Assembly: GCA_030267565.1 (NCBI GenBank)
Contig: BRXU01000017.1
Span: forward strand, 1,954,501 to 2,018,500
Direction: 5' to 3'
DNA: 64,000 nucleotides
From: Pleodorina starrii
Lineage: Eukaryota; Chlorophyta; Chlorophyceae; Chlamydomonadales; Volvocaceae
This document shows, piece by piece, positions 39,213 through 50,701 of the stretch. The notes below the pieces were generated by a model. It was not told the origin of the DNA. It saw only the letters and a list, made by a program, of their open reading frames with translations, and did not search any database. Both the position numbers and the translations under genes were made by a program. The first letter of the stretch is position 1, and each line of letters starts with the position of its first letter.

Positions 39213-42200
39213 ATGGATTCCTTCTCGGCATCAAGAGCGCTGGACCTGCGGCACTGCCTTTCGACCGGCGCCGAGAGCGTGCTTAGCAGGCTTCGTCACC
39301 AGCGCACACGTAATAAAAGCATCTTGTACTCCACCGATTCCACAGCGCAGCTCATCACCGTCGCGGCCAGCAACACCTCCGTGTCTGATGCCATCGGCAG
39401 CCGGTCGCGCGACATCAATGCCTGGCTCTCATCACATCAGGGCGCACCAGCTGCGGCCCAACCACCACCCAGATATTCCATTCTCAGAGCGCCGCAGCCA
39501 GCCCACAACCTGACAACCTCGCCCGAGCTCCGGCGCAGGCGCCAGGAGCAGCGCGCCGCGGCACAGGAACTCACCCGACGCCTCGTTGCCTGCTGCGACC
39601 TCTCGGAGGCCAAGGCCCTCTACGACGCCTACGGCGATCACTTCAACGCAATCCACTTCTCCGCCCTGTTCACTTCGCTGGCCCGCCTTGCCACGGCTTC
39701 CCCGTTCCCGCCCCCACCACCCCGCCACCGGGCCGCTCATCACGCCATAGCCGCCGCCTCCGCCTCTGCCTCTGCCATCGCGGCGTCCCTCCGCCGCGCA
39801 GAGCGAGCCAAGCTGCGCGACTTTGTTTCGGAGCGGCTGCTGCCGCACCTGGCTCTGCGCCTGATGGGCCTGGGCCCGCGGCAGCTCGCCGCCGTGCTGG
39901 CGGCGCTTGCGCGGCTCGACTGTCCGCCGCCGGGCTTCTGGATGTCCGAGTGGTTGCAGCACTTCGCCCGCCGTGCGGAGGCCTCGCCGCCGCCGTCGGT
40001 CGCGACCCCGGCCGCGGCGGCGGTGGCGGCAGCAGACGCACGCTGTACGGCTGGTGCGCCGGCAGTAGGCGTGCCGCCGCCGCCGCCGCCGTCGGAGGAG
40101 TCCCCAGCCCACTGCACTACGACCGACATTGCGAGGGCGATGTGGGCTCTCGCGCGGTTCCGAACGCGGCTACACAAAACCGCGCCGCCTGCGGTTCCTG
40201 GCGTCGGCACATTGCCGCCGCCCTCGGCGGAGGCGGCGGAGGCGGCGGCGTCGCCGTCGGCTTCCGCAGTTTTGCTGCAGGGCTCGCCAGCCGCTCCCGC
40301 CGCCGCTGGCTCCACTATATCCCCTCGTCTGGACGCCGCGCAGCACGGCGACGTCGCCGGCCCCAGCCTGGTGTGGCTCCAGACCGTGTCGCACGCCTTC
40401 GCCGCCCAGGCGACCGCCGCCAGCGCCGCTGACATTTCGTCGTTCCTCTGGGCGGCGGCGCGGCTGGGCTACAGGCCGCCGGAGGCGGTGATGACGGCGC
40501 TGATGGCGCGCTGCGAGCAGCTCATGGATGGCGACCTACGCGGAACCCTGGGGCGTTGTCGCGGCGGCGGCGGCGGCGGCGGCGGCGGCCTGGGGCCTCG
40601 GGAGCTCTGCGTGGTGCTGTGGTCAATGGCCGTGTTGGGCTTCTCACCGGGGACGGCCTGGCTGCGCCGCGCGGGCGAGGAGCTGGCGCGCATGGAGGAG
40701 AGGCGGCCGGCGGCGGAAGCGCCGGCGATGGGGACGGTGGTATCCGCGCCAGCGGCGCTCGAGGCGGCGAAGGAGCCGGCTTCGGCGGCGCTGCTGGGGC
40801 GTGTCACGGAGAGGCGGGCCGTTGAGCCCGGGGGGCCCGAGCCGCCGCCCGCCGACGCCGATGAGGCCGATGACTGGTGGCAGGGGCACCTGGGCAGCGT
40901 CCACCGCTCGGGAGGAGGCGTCGGCACGATTGTCGTGCTGGCTTCGACCTCGGCCGCGGAGGCTCCGTCCCCGCGCGCAGTGGCGTCGACTATCCACCGC
41001 GCCGCCGGCCCCGCTGCCACCTGTGGCGGCAGCATGCTTGACGCCCGGCAGGCCGCCACCTGCGCCTGGGCGTTTGCGCGGCTGGGACACCGGCCGCCAG
41101 AGCACGTCCTCTCGGCGCTGCTGCGCCGCGCTTGCGCGGCAGCCGCCACCGGCGGCTCCTCCTCGGCGGCTGCTCCACAGGACCTCTCCATGGCTTCCTT
41201 TGCGCTGGGGGTTCTGCGCTTTCGTCCGGAGCCTGAAGAGGCAATGGCGATGCTGGCGGCCATGGCGGCGCGGCTGCGCGACGCCAGCGCGCACGACCTG
41301 GTGGTGTGGGCGGGTGCGCTGGCGCGGATGCGTCTGGCGGTGCCCGACCCGTGGTTCGCGGCGTACCTCCGCCGCGCGGGCCGGGAGCTGGAGGCGCTGC
41401 CGCCGCTGGCGCTGGTGAACTGGGTCGACGCCGTGGCCCGACTGCGGACGGCGCGGCCGCCACGGCGGAGCAGGATGGAGCTGGCACTGGTGCGCCAGAC
41501 GACGCAGCGGCTAGCGGCTGGGCAGGCGGCGGAGCAGGCGGCAGCGCAGCTGGGGAGAGAGGTCGGGGGCGTAGGCGCCGACATCGGAGTCGTAGGGGGT
41601 GGTGGCGGCAGCGCTGCGAACGGCGGCGCAACGGCCGCTCAAGCTCCGCCGGCTGCCGGCGCCAGCAGGAGCAGCGGCAGCGGCGGACACGCGGATGCCG
41701 GGAGAAGCGGAGTGGAAGGCTCCTTGAGTGACCCGTGGGTCGTGGTGGCGTTGCCACCCGCAAAGCCACCACGATCCGCGGCGAGGGGTGCGCGATCATC
41801 GGCGCGACGGCACCGCATTCGCGCACCAAACCGCCAGCCCCTCAAGGCCCCATCAGATCGCATCACATACCCCTCAGGACCAGCGCCGCCGCCGCTGACT
41901 TTCCTGCCGCCAGCGGACCCAGTCGCGCCCTCCGGGCCCGCCGCGACGCCGCCGGCGCCGCCGCGACCCGCGCCCAAGCCCGGCGCCGTCTTTATCCGGC
42001 CGGCGGCGCGGCACCTGCAGCGCACCCGGCTGCTGCCGCGGCTGCTGCGCCTGGCCGCCGCGCGCCTGCCCCAGCTGGACCTCGAGCAGCACTGTCGCCT
42101 GGCCTGGGCGGCAGCGCACCTGCACGTCACCGTAAAGCGCGCCTGGGTCCACTCGCTAATCGAGCACACCATGGCGGCACTGGAGCGGCGGTTGCGACTG

Positions 42201-43040
42201 CAGCAGCGACAGCAGGTGGAGCAGCAGGGCGGCGGCGGCGGCGCTGCTGCTGCCGCCGCCGCGGCCGCGGCGGCGGCGGGCTCGCCGCTGCCGGCGGCGG
42301 CGCCGCAGGTGTTGCCGGTGGTTGACGCCAGGTGGGTGCTCAAGCTGGCCCGGGCGGTGGAGATGCTGCTGCGCGGGCCGCGGCGGGGCGGCGGCAGCGG
42401 CGGCAAGGGGCTGGAGCTGTCGCAGCGGCGGCGGCGCGCGCGGCAGGGCCTGCTCGCCCCGCCGGCGGAGGCTCTGTCGCCCGCGCCGTTGGGGTACTAC
42501 TACATCCCTCGCCGCTGGCGGGTGCTGCTGCTGATGGCTGTGTTGCCTCAGCTGTCGGCGCTGACGAACGCCCAGTTGCTGAGGTTCGTGCGCTCCATGT
42601 CGCGGCTGCGTGGGGCCCCCGGTGAAGCCGCCGCTGACGCTGCCGCTGCTACTGACTTTACTGGAGAACCCCCAGCGGATGTCCGGAGCTCCGGTGCCGA
42701 TGCTGCAGCCGATGGTGCCGATGGTGGTGGTGGTGGTGCCGCTGCTGTTTCCGATGCTGCCCGTGGCGGCGCTGTGGTTGGCGGCCGCCGGGGGCCGCAG
42801 CGGCGGTTGGTGGCGGAGCTAGGGGGCTACTGCCGCCGGCGGGTGGAGGCAACGTGCGGCGGCGAGGAGGCGTGCGACCTGACCACGGAGGAGCTGCTGA
42901 GGTGGAGCAGGGAGTGGGAGGGAGCGGCGGGCGGCGGCGGCGCCGGCGGGGAGGGAGTGACGGGCGGCGGCGGCGCCGGCGCCAGAAGGGAGGGGAGGAG
43001 ACGACGACGGGCAGTGGCGGCAGCCGCGGCAGGGGGATGA
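39213..43040 (+). CDS. Octotricopeptide-repeat (OPR)-like protein, probably organellar RNA-binding
   Basis: A single uninterrupted frame of 1,275 residues runs from ATG 39213 to TGA 43038-43040. The N-terminus (MDSFSASRALDLRHCLST, with RHQRTRNKS) is Ser/Arg/Leu-rich and acid-poor, as in chloroplast or mitochondrial transit peptides. At least eight degenerate helical repeats of about 38 residues follow, separated by Ala/Gly-rich spacers. Examples are GPRQLAAVLAALARLDCPPP, DISSFLWAAARLGYRPPEAV, RELCVVLWSMAVLGFSPG, RQAATCAWAFARLGHRPPEH and DLVVWAGALARMRLAVPDPW. The L-x3-LWAxARLGxxPP core is that of the OPR family, which in green algae stabilises or activates translation of individual organellar mRNAs. 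A low-complexity Ala/Gln/Gly region separates two more repeats near the C-terminus. The target RNA cannot be predicted. An intronless gene of this length is unusual beside its neighbours. Confidence 0.75.
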   Translation: MDSFSASRALDLRHCLSTGAESVLSRLRHQRTRNKSILYSTDSTAQLITVAASNTSVSDAIGSRSRDINAWLSSHQGAPAAAQPPPRYSILRAPQPAHNLTTSPELRRRRQEQRAAAQELTRRLVACCDLSEAKALYDAYGDHFNAIHFSALFTSLARLATASPFPPPPPRHRAAHHAIAAASASASAIAASLRRAERAKLRDFVSERLLPHLALRLMGLGPRQLAAVLAALARLDCPPPGFWMSEWLQHFARRAEASPPPSVATPAAAAVAAADARCTAGAPAVGVPPPPPPSEESPAHCTTTDIARAMWALARFRTRLHKTAPPAVPGVGTLPPPSAEAAEAAASPSASAVLLQGSPAAPAAAGSTISPRLDAAQHGDVAGPSLVWLQTVSHAFAAQATAASAADISSFLWAAARLGYRPPEAVMTALMARCEQLMDGDLRGTLGRCRGGGGGGGGGLGPRELCVVLWSMAVLGFSPGTAWLRRAGEELARMEERRPAAEAPAMGTVVSAPAALEAAKEPASAALLGRVTERRAVEPGGPEPPPADADEADDWWQGHLGSVHRSGGGVGTIVVLASTSAAEAPSPRAVASTIHRAAGPAATCGGSMLDARQAATCAWAFARLGHRPPEHVLSALLRRACAAAATGGSSSAAAPQDLSMASFALGVLRFRPEPEEAMAMLAAMAARLRDASAHDLVVWAGALARMRLAVPDPWFAAYLRRAGRELEALPPLALVNWVDAVARLRTARPPRRSRMELALVRQTTQRLAAGQAAEQAAAQLGREVGGVGADIGVVGGGGGSAANGGATAAQAPPAAGASRSSGSGGHADAGRSGVEGSLSDPWVVVALPPAKPPRSAARGARSSARRHRIRAPNRQPLKAPSDRITYPSGPAPPPLTFLPPADPVAPSGPAATPPAPPRPAPKPGAVFIRPAARHLQRTRLLPRLLRLAAARLPQLDLEQHCRLAWAAAHLHVTVKRAWVHSLIEHTMAALERRLRLQQRQQVEQQGGGGGAAAAAAAAAAAAGSPLPAAAPQVLPVVDARWVLKLARAVEMLLRGPRRGGGSGGKGLELSQRRRRARQGLLAPPAEALSPAPLGYYYIPRRWRVLLLMAVLPQLSALTNAQLLRFVRSMSRLRGAPGEAAADAAAATDFTGEPPADVRSSGADAAADGADGGGGGAAAVSDAARGGAVVGGRRGPQRRLVAELGGYCRRRVEATCGGEEACDLTTEELLRWSREWEGAAGGGGAGGEGVTGGGGAGARREGRRRRRAVAAAAAGG

Positions 43041-45376
43041 ACGCGAGAGCGTTAGTGACAGGCGGCGGGTGGGCGGAGGTTGGCCGAAGGGTGTGTCGAA
43101 GAGGGCGTGAGAGGAGCTGGCGGCTGGGATGCCGACGGCCGCGGTTGAAGAGAGCGCCGCTGATGCGCCGGGGGTGAGAAAGAAGAGCCGTAGCGGAGTA
43201 GCCGAGGCGACGTTGGCGTTGAGTCAGGGGATGGCGGGTGGCCTAAGGACAGACCTGTTCATAGTTAGGCAGGGAGCGAAGACGCCCCAGTTTTGCGTCT
43301 GGAGGCGGGCAAATGACGGCGATTTTGCATCCGGCGGTAGCTGCGAGCAGGCTTGGGAGGACGGGCCTGGACTGTGTCTGGCCTCTGGCGGGTGTCATCA
43401 CTCATCAGACATTCCGAAGGGTGAACAGGAAATCAGGCATAGGGGCTGGTTCCGCGGCACAGGCCCGGAAACACCTGAGAAGGTCCTCGGAAGGATGATA
43501 CACTGATAGTGCACGGGTAGAGGCGGAACGCACCTGGTGCAGAAGCCGCATGGTGTAGGCCGCGTTGCGGCCGTAGGTGCCGGGGTGAGGGGGGGAGGTG
43601 TTCGGGGTGGAGTGACGGTACAGCGGGACGAGGGAGGCCTTGCAGCTGGAACAGCGGCGCGGCGCAGCCCGGGCTTGCCGCGTTCCTTATGGCCAACCAA
43701 CCAACCAACCCCGTGAGTGTGTGGGGGTGGGTGGGTGGGTGGGTGGGTAGGTGCCGAAACGAGCTTTCGGCAGCTGCGTCTGTGACGACACGTACAGGCC
43801 CTTCGTCGCAAAGCAGGGCGATGCCTCGGAGCGCGATATTTGCGCACAGGCCTCGCCATAGGCGGTGGCGCATTGCCATGACGAACGCCTTGCTTGATTG
43901 AATCCTCATCGGAGCTCGGGAGCGTTAGGAATGGCATCAGGCGACAACACAACACAAGGGTATCTAGTGGATGCCATTAACAACAATGTCTTGTCTGGCC
44001 ATTCGATGAGGGGGAGCCCACGGTAAGGTACGATACGTGAGAGGCGCGCATTGCTTTGTATTAAATTACCGATTCGTTCTTGTACGATAAACAGTTTACC
44101 GTATGCGCCATAGGCCGCGCCCGAACCCCACAACCGCCACAATGGTGGTTGGTAGCTGGCGGGAGGGGGCGCTGCGCCGCACATGGCGGGATGATTTTTT
44201 TTGCGCAGTCCGGATTGCTGACCAGGGGGGGAACACGGCGTATGGCCCCGGCCGGCCAACTGGCAGCCGCTGCGCCGTGGTGCTACTGCGTGGTGAGGGC
44301 CGCTGGAGCACGCCGTGCTGCCAGCCGGACTGCACGAAGACTCGGCTCTCCTGGGTCGTCACCCCTCGAGAGGTTGGAGTCCTCAGGCGAAGCCGCTTGC
44401 CATTCAGGCGGCCTTTCCGCAGCCGCGTGGCCAACGGCGGTGTTTTTTCGCAGATTGTACTCCTGGCCAGTTGCACAGGCAGCATGCGTGCGTTAAACAT
44501 GCTCCTGTGGAGGGACTGGTTGGTTATGACACGTGAAGCTTCCTTGCAGCTCGTCGTGTTGCTCCGCTAAGGCTTGGTTTGGTGGCGGTGCGGTACGTTG
44601 CAGCGCCTTCCATTTGGGTTGACGACCTGCAGGCAGGGAATGGCACACACTTAAATGGCCTCTGCCTTCCGGCATGGACGTCATGCCATGCAACAGTGGG
44701 GATTTGGGCGATGTGGGCTCATTTCTCGATGGCAGAGCAGAGCCCCGTCCGTCCTCTGGCTGTCTGGCATGGACACGCCATGCCCCATTTATTAAGTCGC
44801 ATTGTCCGATCGACCTGCTTTGTTGGAAAACTTGTGTAGTGAACGAGAGCGGAGTGAATCCAGCCCGATGCACCATTGCGCCCTTCACCGCCGAACTCGG
44901 TAGACCGCGGCCAGAGCTCTGACCGCGGCCCACGGGTCAGCAACAATCAGCCCCGCGTTTCCCTGTGGCAGTCACCTCCTTACATCATATTATGAGTATC
45001 CATTATGCCATCATAAATAAATCATTACGGTTATGCACCGTCCTTCCCCGCATTCTGCAGGTACTGAAAGACCGAATTACACCCAGGCCAAAGTCCGTTG
45101 AACCTCTCGATGTTCCTTCCTTGAACCCTACTATAACTATTATTGTCAAGAGGGAAGGCTGGGATGGGCTAGCCTGATGAGGCAGACCCAGTGGTTGTAC
45201 GTTTGTGACAACGTCTCAACTTACAATGTTACATTTCGCCCCCAAACCTGCTCATGCATAAGCCTAGGTTATACGTCGTCCACGCTCATACTGTGTCGCT
45301 ATCGTAATAGGCCCTTTCACTTCTAGTGCCAGCCGAGACCAATTCATCAGCATCTTGACCCTCGGCATAGGGCATC
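43041..45376. other. Intergenic, no gene seen
   Basis: 3' flank of the OPR gene and 5' flank of the beta-ureidopropionase gene. Short frames on both strands here are not protein-like and lack consistent splice sites. A GGGT/CCAA simple repeat occurs at about 43689-43750. Confidence 0.45.
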
Positions 45377-48300
45377 ATGGCTGACGGAAGTCTTGGCGGA
45401 TTTGCAACCCTTGAAGAGCTTATGGAGGTCCGTATTGTGATCTGTAGGATGGACGTGTGGTGGTAAAACCCTAATCGTGCATCCATGGTTCACCATGCGC
45501 TGGTTGTTCAGGAGTACATCCCGCCGGAGAAGCTCCAGCACGCACGCCGTGTCCTATACGGACTGAACATGGGCGAGTCTGTTTCCGCGATGATGCTGGA
45601 CGGGGCATTGGCCGAGCGGGCCAAGGCGATGGACTTTGACCTTCGAAGCGCTGTCTTCCGGGCAGCGCCGGAGCAGATGCGCCCGCCCCGTGTGGTGCGG
45701 ATCGGCCTGATCCAAAACAAGATTGTGTTGCCCACGGACGCGCCCTTCACAGACCAAGCCATGGTGCGTCACCCACAAGGCAGCGCTCCACCTACCTCGT
45801 GAACATCGATCGCAACACCCCTACACAACTTTCGGTGCTCGCAGGCGATCCGGGAGCGGGTTGGCCAAATGCTTGACACCGCCGGACAAGCTGGCGTCAA
45901 GGTGGTTTGTTTGCAAGAGGCGTGGTACGTATGGCAGCGGGGAAAAGCGCGAAGCAAGCGGGCGCTGGACCCACTCCAGCGAGCTGCCGACACAGGCAAA
46001 CCTCCCCCGCCTGTCGCCCTGTACCTAGATCCCGGAGGCTTTTTCGGATCCAGCCCTCTATCCGGCCGTCGTGCACGCGTGCCTCATCTGCTTGTCTGTA
46101 CTACAAAATGTACTACAGCGGTCCTCGGCCCCGGTTCATCTCACAACGGACGCTCGCACGCATCCCAGCCGCGACCAGTCCACGGGGGATGAGACTCGAC
46201 CTGCGTGCGTGGGAACCTGGAGCCCGTGGTACCGGTAGCTCGATCGGAGGCACCTTTGCGGACCAACGAAGGGAGCTCCGGTACCGAGGCTCCGCTGATC
46301 TCGGGTTGCACCAGGGCCCGACCGACCCTCCCGTGATCTCTGCTGCCTCCCGGGCTCTGCTGACTCCCTCCTGACCTGCACTCCGCTCCATGCCCCCACC
46401 CCCCGCCCCCGCTTCGTCGCGGTTCATTTCACCCTCCCTTCCCCCTGCCCGCCCGCGCGCCGCTGTGCCTCCCCAGGCATATGCCCTTTGCGTTCTGCAC
46501 TCGGGAGAAGCAGTGGTGCGAGTTCGCCGAATCAGCCGAGAACGGGGAGAGCGTGCTGTTCTGCCAGGCGGCGTCCCGGAGGTACGGCAGGCCAACGCGG
46601 CAGACCACACGCAGCCGCACACACTCACACCGATCCCCCATTCCATTCCCATTCCATCTGTGCCACATACACTTACGACACATCCACTTCCGCACCGTAT
46701 GCACCCACGCGCGTGTGTGTGGCGCCGCGCCGCGCTGCGCTGCGGTGGCCCTGCTTGGTGCGATGTCGCTGCAGGTGGGGCATGGTGGTCATCTGCCCCA
46801 TTCTGGAGCGGGACGCGGCGCACAACGAGACGGTGTGGAACACGGCCGTCGTGATCGGCCACAACGGCAACATCATCGGCAAGCACCGCAAGGTGGGGGG
46901 CTATGTGCGTCTCTGCAGCAGCCGCGCGGCGTGAGGCCGGTCTGGCGCCCGACTGCGGCGGGGCAGCGCTGGGTTTGGGCTGGGCAGAGTCAGGGCCGCG
47001 GGTTGGCTGGGCCACGCTCAGCTCCCTCCGCAAAGCTGCACCGCCGATGCGTTGCCGCGTCCTCGAAGCAGTCGCGCTCACGCTGACTGGGCGGCGCCAC
47101 AGCGCGTGTGCCTGTCGCCCGGTGCGCCTTCCCTGTCCGGGTCCTCTGCTTGCCCTCCTTTGCTTGCTTGCACGTGCGCATGGCTGATGCGGCAGGACCG
47201 CCCGCCCCGCTGCGCCCTCGCGCGCCCCCATCCACCCTCCACCGCCGCAGAACCATATCCCCCGCGTGGGCGACTTCAACGAGTCGACCTACTACATGGA
47301 GGGCAACACCGGCCACCCCGTGTTCGAGACGGCGTTCGGCCGCATCGCCGTCAACATCTGCTACGGCCGCCACCACCCCATGAACTGGCAGGTATGGGAG
47401 GCGGTGCTGCCGCTATGGCGGCGCTGGGGGCACCTGTGAGTGGTGTACCGGTGTATGTGTTTGTGCGCGGAAACAGCTGAGCGATCTCTCACCGGCCATA
47501 TCTGTCATGTGTGAACGTATGCGGGGTGTGTATGTGGGTCCCAACGCGAGCCGGCTCGCTTTGCGTGTGGGCCCTGCCGTCTGACTCCCTGAGTGTCATT
47601 GTCTCTTGGGCCTCCAGCCAGCACGCCCCCCGCTCCGCCCACTCCTTCATACACCTTCTCCTTGACCTCCCATCCTCGCCCACCCCGCCTCAAACCTGGC
47701 TATCCTCTCTCCCACCTGGTCCCTCACACCCTCAGGCCTTCGGCATGAACGGCGCCGAGCTGGTGTTCAACCCCGCCGCCACCGTGGGTGAGCTGAGCGA
47801 GCCGCTGTGGCCAGTGGAAGCGCGCAACGCCGCCATCGCCAACAGCTACTTCGTGGCGGCAATCAACCGGGTGGGAACGGAGGTCTTCCCGCGCGAGTTC
47901 ACGTCGGGCGACGGCAAGCCGGCGCACAAGGTACGGGCGTTGCGCGCAGTCTTTTGAGGTCCGGGGTCTGAGGTCTGCGTTGAAGTGGAGGCTCCGCTGG
48001 TAGAGGCAAGGGACAGGGGGAAAGCGAGAGCGATAGGGGAGAAGGAGCCCGAATACGGTATGGTGTGCAAAGTGACCCGGCTGACGAGCGAAGGCGACAG
48101 CAGTCCAGGGAGGGGGAGGAGAAGCCGCTGAACTTTGCCGTATTGGCCATCGCCATGGCAAAGGCGCTTCCCTACCGGGCGTGGGCGCGTTGCGCCCGAT
48201 TCGTCCTTCCGGCGGCTGGTCCTTTCTTTCCCTGCCGTGGCGTGGAGTGACGCTCCTTCCTACGCCTGCGCTCCGCCCCGCCTCCCCCCGCAGGACTTTG

Positions 48301-48890
48301 GGCACTTTTACGGCAGCAGCTACGTGGCGGCGCCCGACGGCAGCCGCAGCGCCTCCCTGGCTCGCCACAAGGACGGACTCCTGGTGGCCGACATTGACCT
48401 CAACCTGTGCCGCCAGGTACGACATACCGTGTACGTGCGCACGTGCGTGCATGGGTGCTGCGTTTCTAGCTAGGGGGGGGTGCTACACGCGAAAGACACC
48501 CGAGGTGGGGTCGGCCGTGGACGTGGGTGTGGGTACCGGTATGCTGGTGCGCAGGCGGTGGCGGGGTGTATGGGTTCTTCTGGTCTGGCGGCCCGCAGGG
48601 TACCATACCATGTCTGGGGATGTGTGTCATTGTAGGCTGTATGGAGCACTGCGGTCGGGCAGGATGGGCCGGCCCTCACCGGGGCAACATTGGGGGCAAA
48701 TTTGCGATACGGCATGTCAGCCCCATCAACCCCTCGGTCCTCGGCTCGCCCTGCCGCACCTGCCCCGCTGCAGACCAAGGACAAATGGGGCTTCCAGATG
48801 ACGGCCCGCTACGACATGTACGCCGAGTTCTTCAACCGATTCGTACAGCCGGACTTCAAGCCGCAGATCATCCGGGACCCGTCGCTGTGA
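45377..48890 (+). CDS. PYD3: Beta-ureidopropionase (N-carbamoyl-beta-alanine amidohydrolase)
   Basis: This enzyme hydrolyses N-carbamoyl-beta-alanine to beta-alanine, CO2 and ammonia, the last step of reductive pyrimidine breakdown. Nine exons are read: 45377-45427, 45512-45763, 45845-45924, 46477-46581, 46775-46892, 47251-47391, 47736-47930, 48294-48416 and 48774-48890. All join in frame with GT-AG borders. The nitrilase-type triad is visible: Glu in VVCLQEAW, Lys in [16 protein letters not shown], and Cys in [15 protein letters not shown]. Other family blocks are [58 protein letters not shown] and the C-terminal [17 protein letters not shown]. Length, about 395 residues, matches animal and plant enzymes. 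The N-terminus [15 protein letters not shown] lacks an obvious transit peptide, so the protein is probably cytosolic. The first intron begins GTCCGT, an uncommon donor. Confidence 0.95.
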
Positions 48891-49004
48891 AGGAGCCAAC
48901 GTTCGGGCGATGCGCCGTATGGCACTACCGTGGGTATCGCAGGAGTGCCCCGGTCGTGTATGTGATTGACCCACGAAACCGTTTTCGTGTTCTGTGAGCG
49001 TGTG

Positions 49005-49009
49005 TGTAA
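49005..49009 (+). terminator. TGTAA polyadenylation signal of the beta-ureidopropionase gene
   Basis: TGTAA, the poly(A) signal of volvocine algae, occurs about 115 bp after the stop codon in a T/G-rich stretch. Confidence 0.6.
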
Positions 49010-50701
49010 TTTCGGGTTCAGCGTTTGGAGCTTAGCGTGGATGTATCCCCAGTGTACCTGCGGCCGCACAGCCCGCTGGTTGTAACGATCGTATGTAGAT
49101 TAATTGTGGAGCCCGGGTGGCGGCTTTGGGGCCCGCGTGATTTACTGTGGCGCCCTGTCAATTTTGACGGAATGGGTGGAAGGGCCTCGGCTGTACTGCA
49201 CCTGCGATTTGGAACCGAAACGGCGCCGCCGCTAATTCCTGCCGTACTGCGGCTGCAGCCGGCACCACAACCATAATGTACATTTCGCAACCATCATGTG
49301 CATTTCGCCCCCTTCGGGGCACACTGGGTTACCGTGCTGCGCATGCTCGCGGGTGATGCCCACAGCGAGCTCACTTGAGGGACTCGTGTGGGCTGGCGCC
49401 TGCTGGCACAGGCTGTCTTGCGAGAGGCACACGAGACAGCCAAGAGCGTGGATGACCTACCCGTATGGGCTGCTTCAGCCCCCTAGCATGTCAAGCAACG
49501 CAATGTATGCTTGCCCGTATGGAGTGCGGCAGTTTTACCGTGTGTTGATTCGGTTATGTACACTGAAGGCGTCTGGGCGTCCCCTGATGTTGGTGCTCGC
49601 CTCCGTCGACCCCTCCCGCGGCACCCTGGCTGCTTCCTTGTCCGTTCCTCGAGACAGCCCCCCCATCTTTCCCCCTACCTGAGGCCACCTTAACACGTGT
49701 AACACTTGCCACACTTCGGAAGCAGTCCAGGGTACCCACAGCAATGCCACTCAGTCCGTATTGGTTTCTCCCTCACCCGCACCCGATCGCCGCAACCGTC
49801 ATCACCACGCACGACGGCACAGGCTCCTGTCCAATGTCCCTCATGCTCTCTCTTTACGTCCCTAATTTAGGTAAGAAACACTCACACACACCGAAACTCA
49901 GTCATCAATACTGCTCTTGATCATCCAGCCACATCGCAGAGCAAGGACTAGCGCACTTGCCGCCTCCCAGCAGTGGCTTGTCTGTAGTTTGTCTGTTTGT
50001 TCGTGTTGCTGCTCTCTTCCCAGGTCCCCACGGTCATTCACTCAGTGCGCTGCATGTTGCAAGATAACATAGGTACAGGCCATGCGCAAAACGGCAAGCG
50101 GAGCGAAAGTGCGTGAACCCCAGGCCTAGGGCCCGATCCGATGCCGGCCATGGAAGGCGCTAGCGGCACCCCAGAAGTGGTCGTCCCTAAGGGAAGGGAC
50201 GGAGACAGGGCAGGAGGCGGAGGGGGCGAGAACGGAGGAGGAGCGGAGGCACCGGGGAAGCTAGTGCCTCAGCAACCGCAATGTCCGAACCCCTGCTAGG
50301 TAGCGCCCCCGGCTACAGGTGGCAGCGGCGGCGACGGTAGAGCAAGACGCCCTCCCTCATCTATCTGGCAACGGCAGGGGACGACGGTGGGAGGACGGGA
50401 ATCCCGGCAACATCAGAAGACAGGGACTCGCTTGGGGGGGCGAAGCCAAAGAGCCAGCAATAGCAGGAAGGGCCAGGGCGCGCGCAGGCATCGCGTCACG
50501 TCACGTCGTGAAATACCATACTGCGAGTTTACGCAAACTTTAAGAGATCCCAGTAATTACGGTGCTCGGTGATGGCAAGGCAGGGCCGGTGCGTGCGTGC
50601 TGAAGTGAAACGCCGGGTCGCCGTGCGCCAAAAGGGTTGGGGTCGGGTTGCGTTGTGTCGGGACGTGGAAACCAAGACCCTGGCCGTCTCGCCATGCGCA
50701 C
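49010..50701. other. Intergenic between convergent genes
   Basis: No gene was recognised. The left part follows the beta-ureidopropionase gene. The right part is the expected 3' UTR of the minus-strand sulfotransferase gene, and additional short 3' exons could hide here. Confidence 0.4.

Noticed and set aside
40469..41584. Long antisense frames opposite the OPR gene
   Set aside because: GC-rich codon bias opens antisense frames. They are low-complexity Arg/Ala/Ser sequences with no motifs.
43041..45376. Possible genes between the OPR and beta-ureidopropionase genes
   Set aside because: Frames up to about 150 codons exist on both strands but lack protein-like composition and consistent splice sites.
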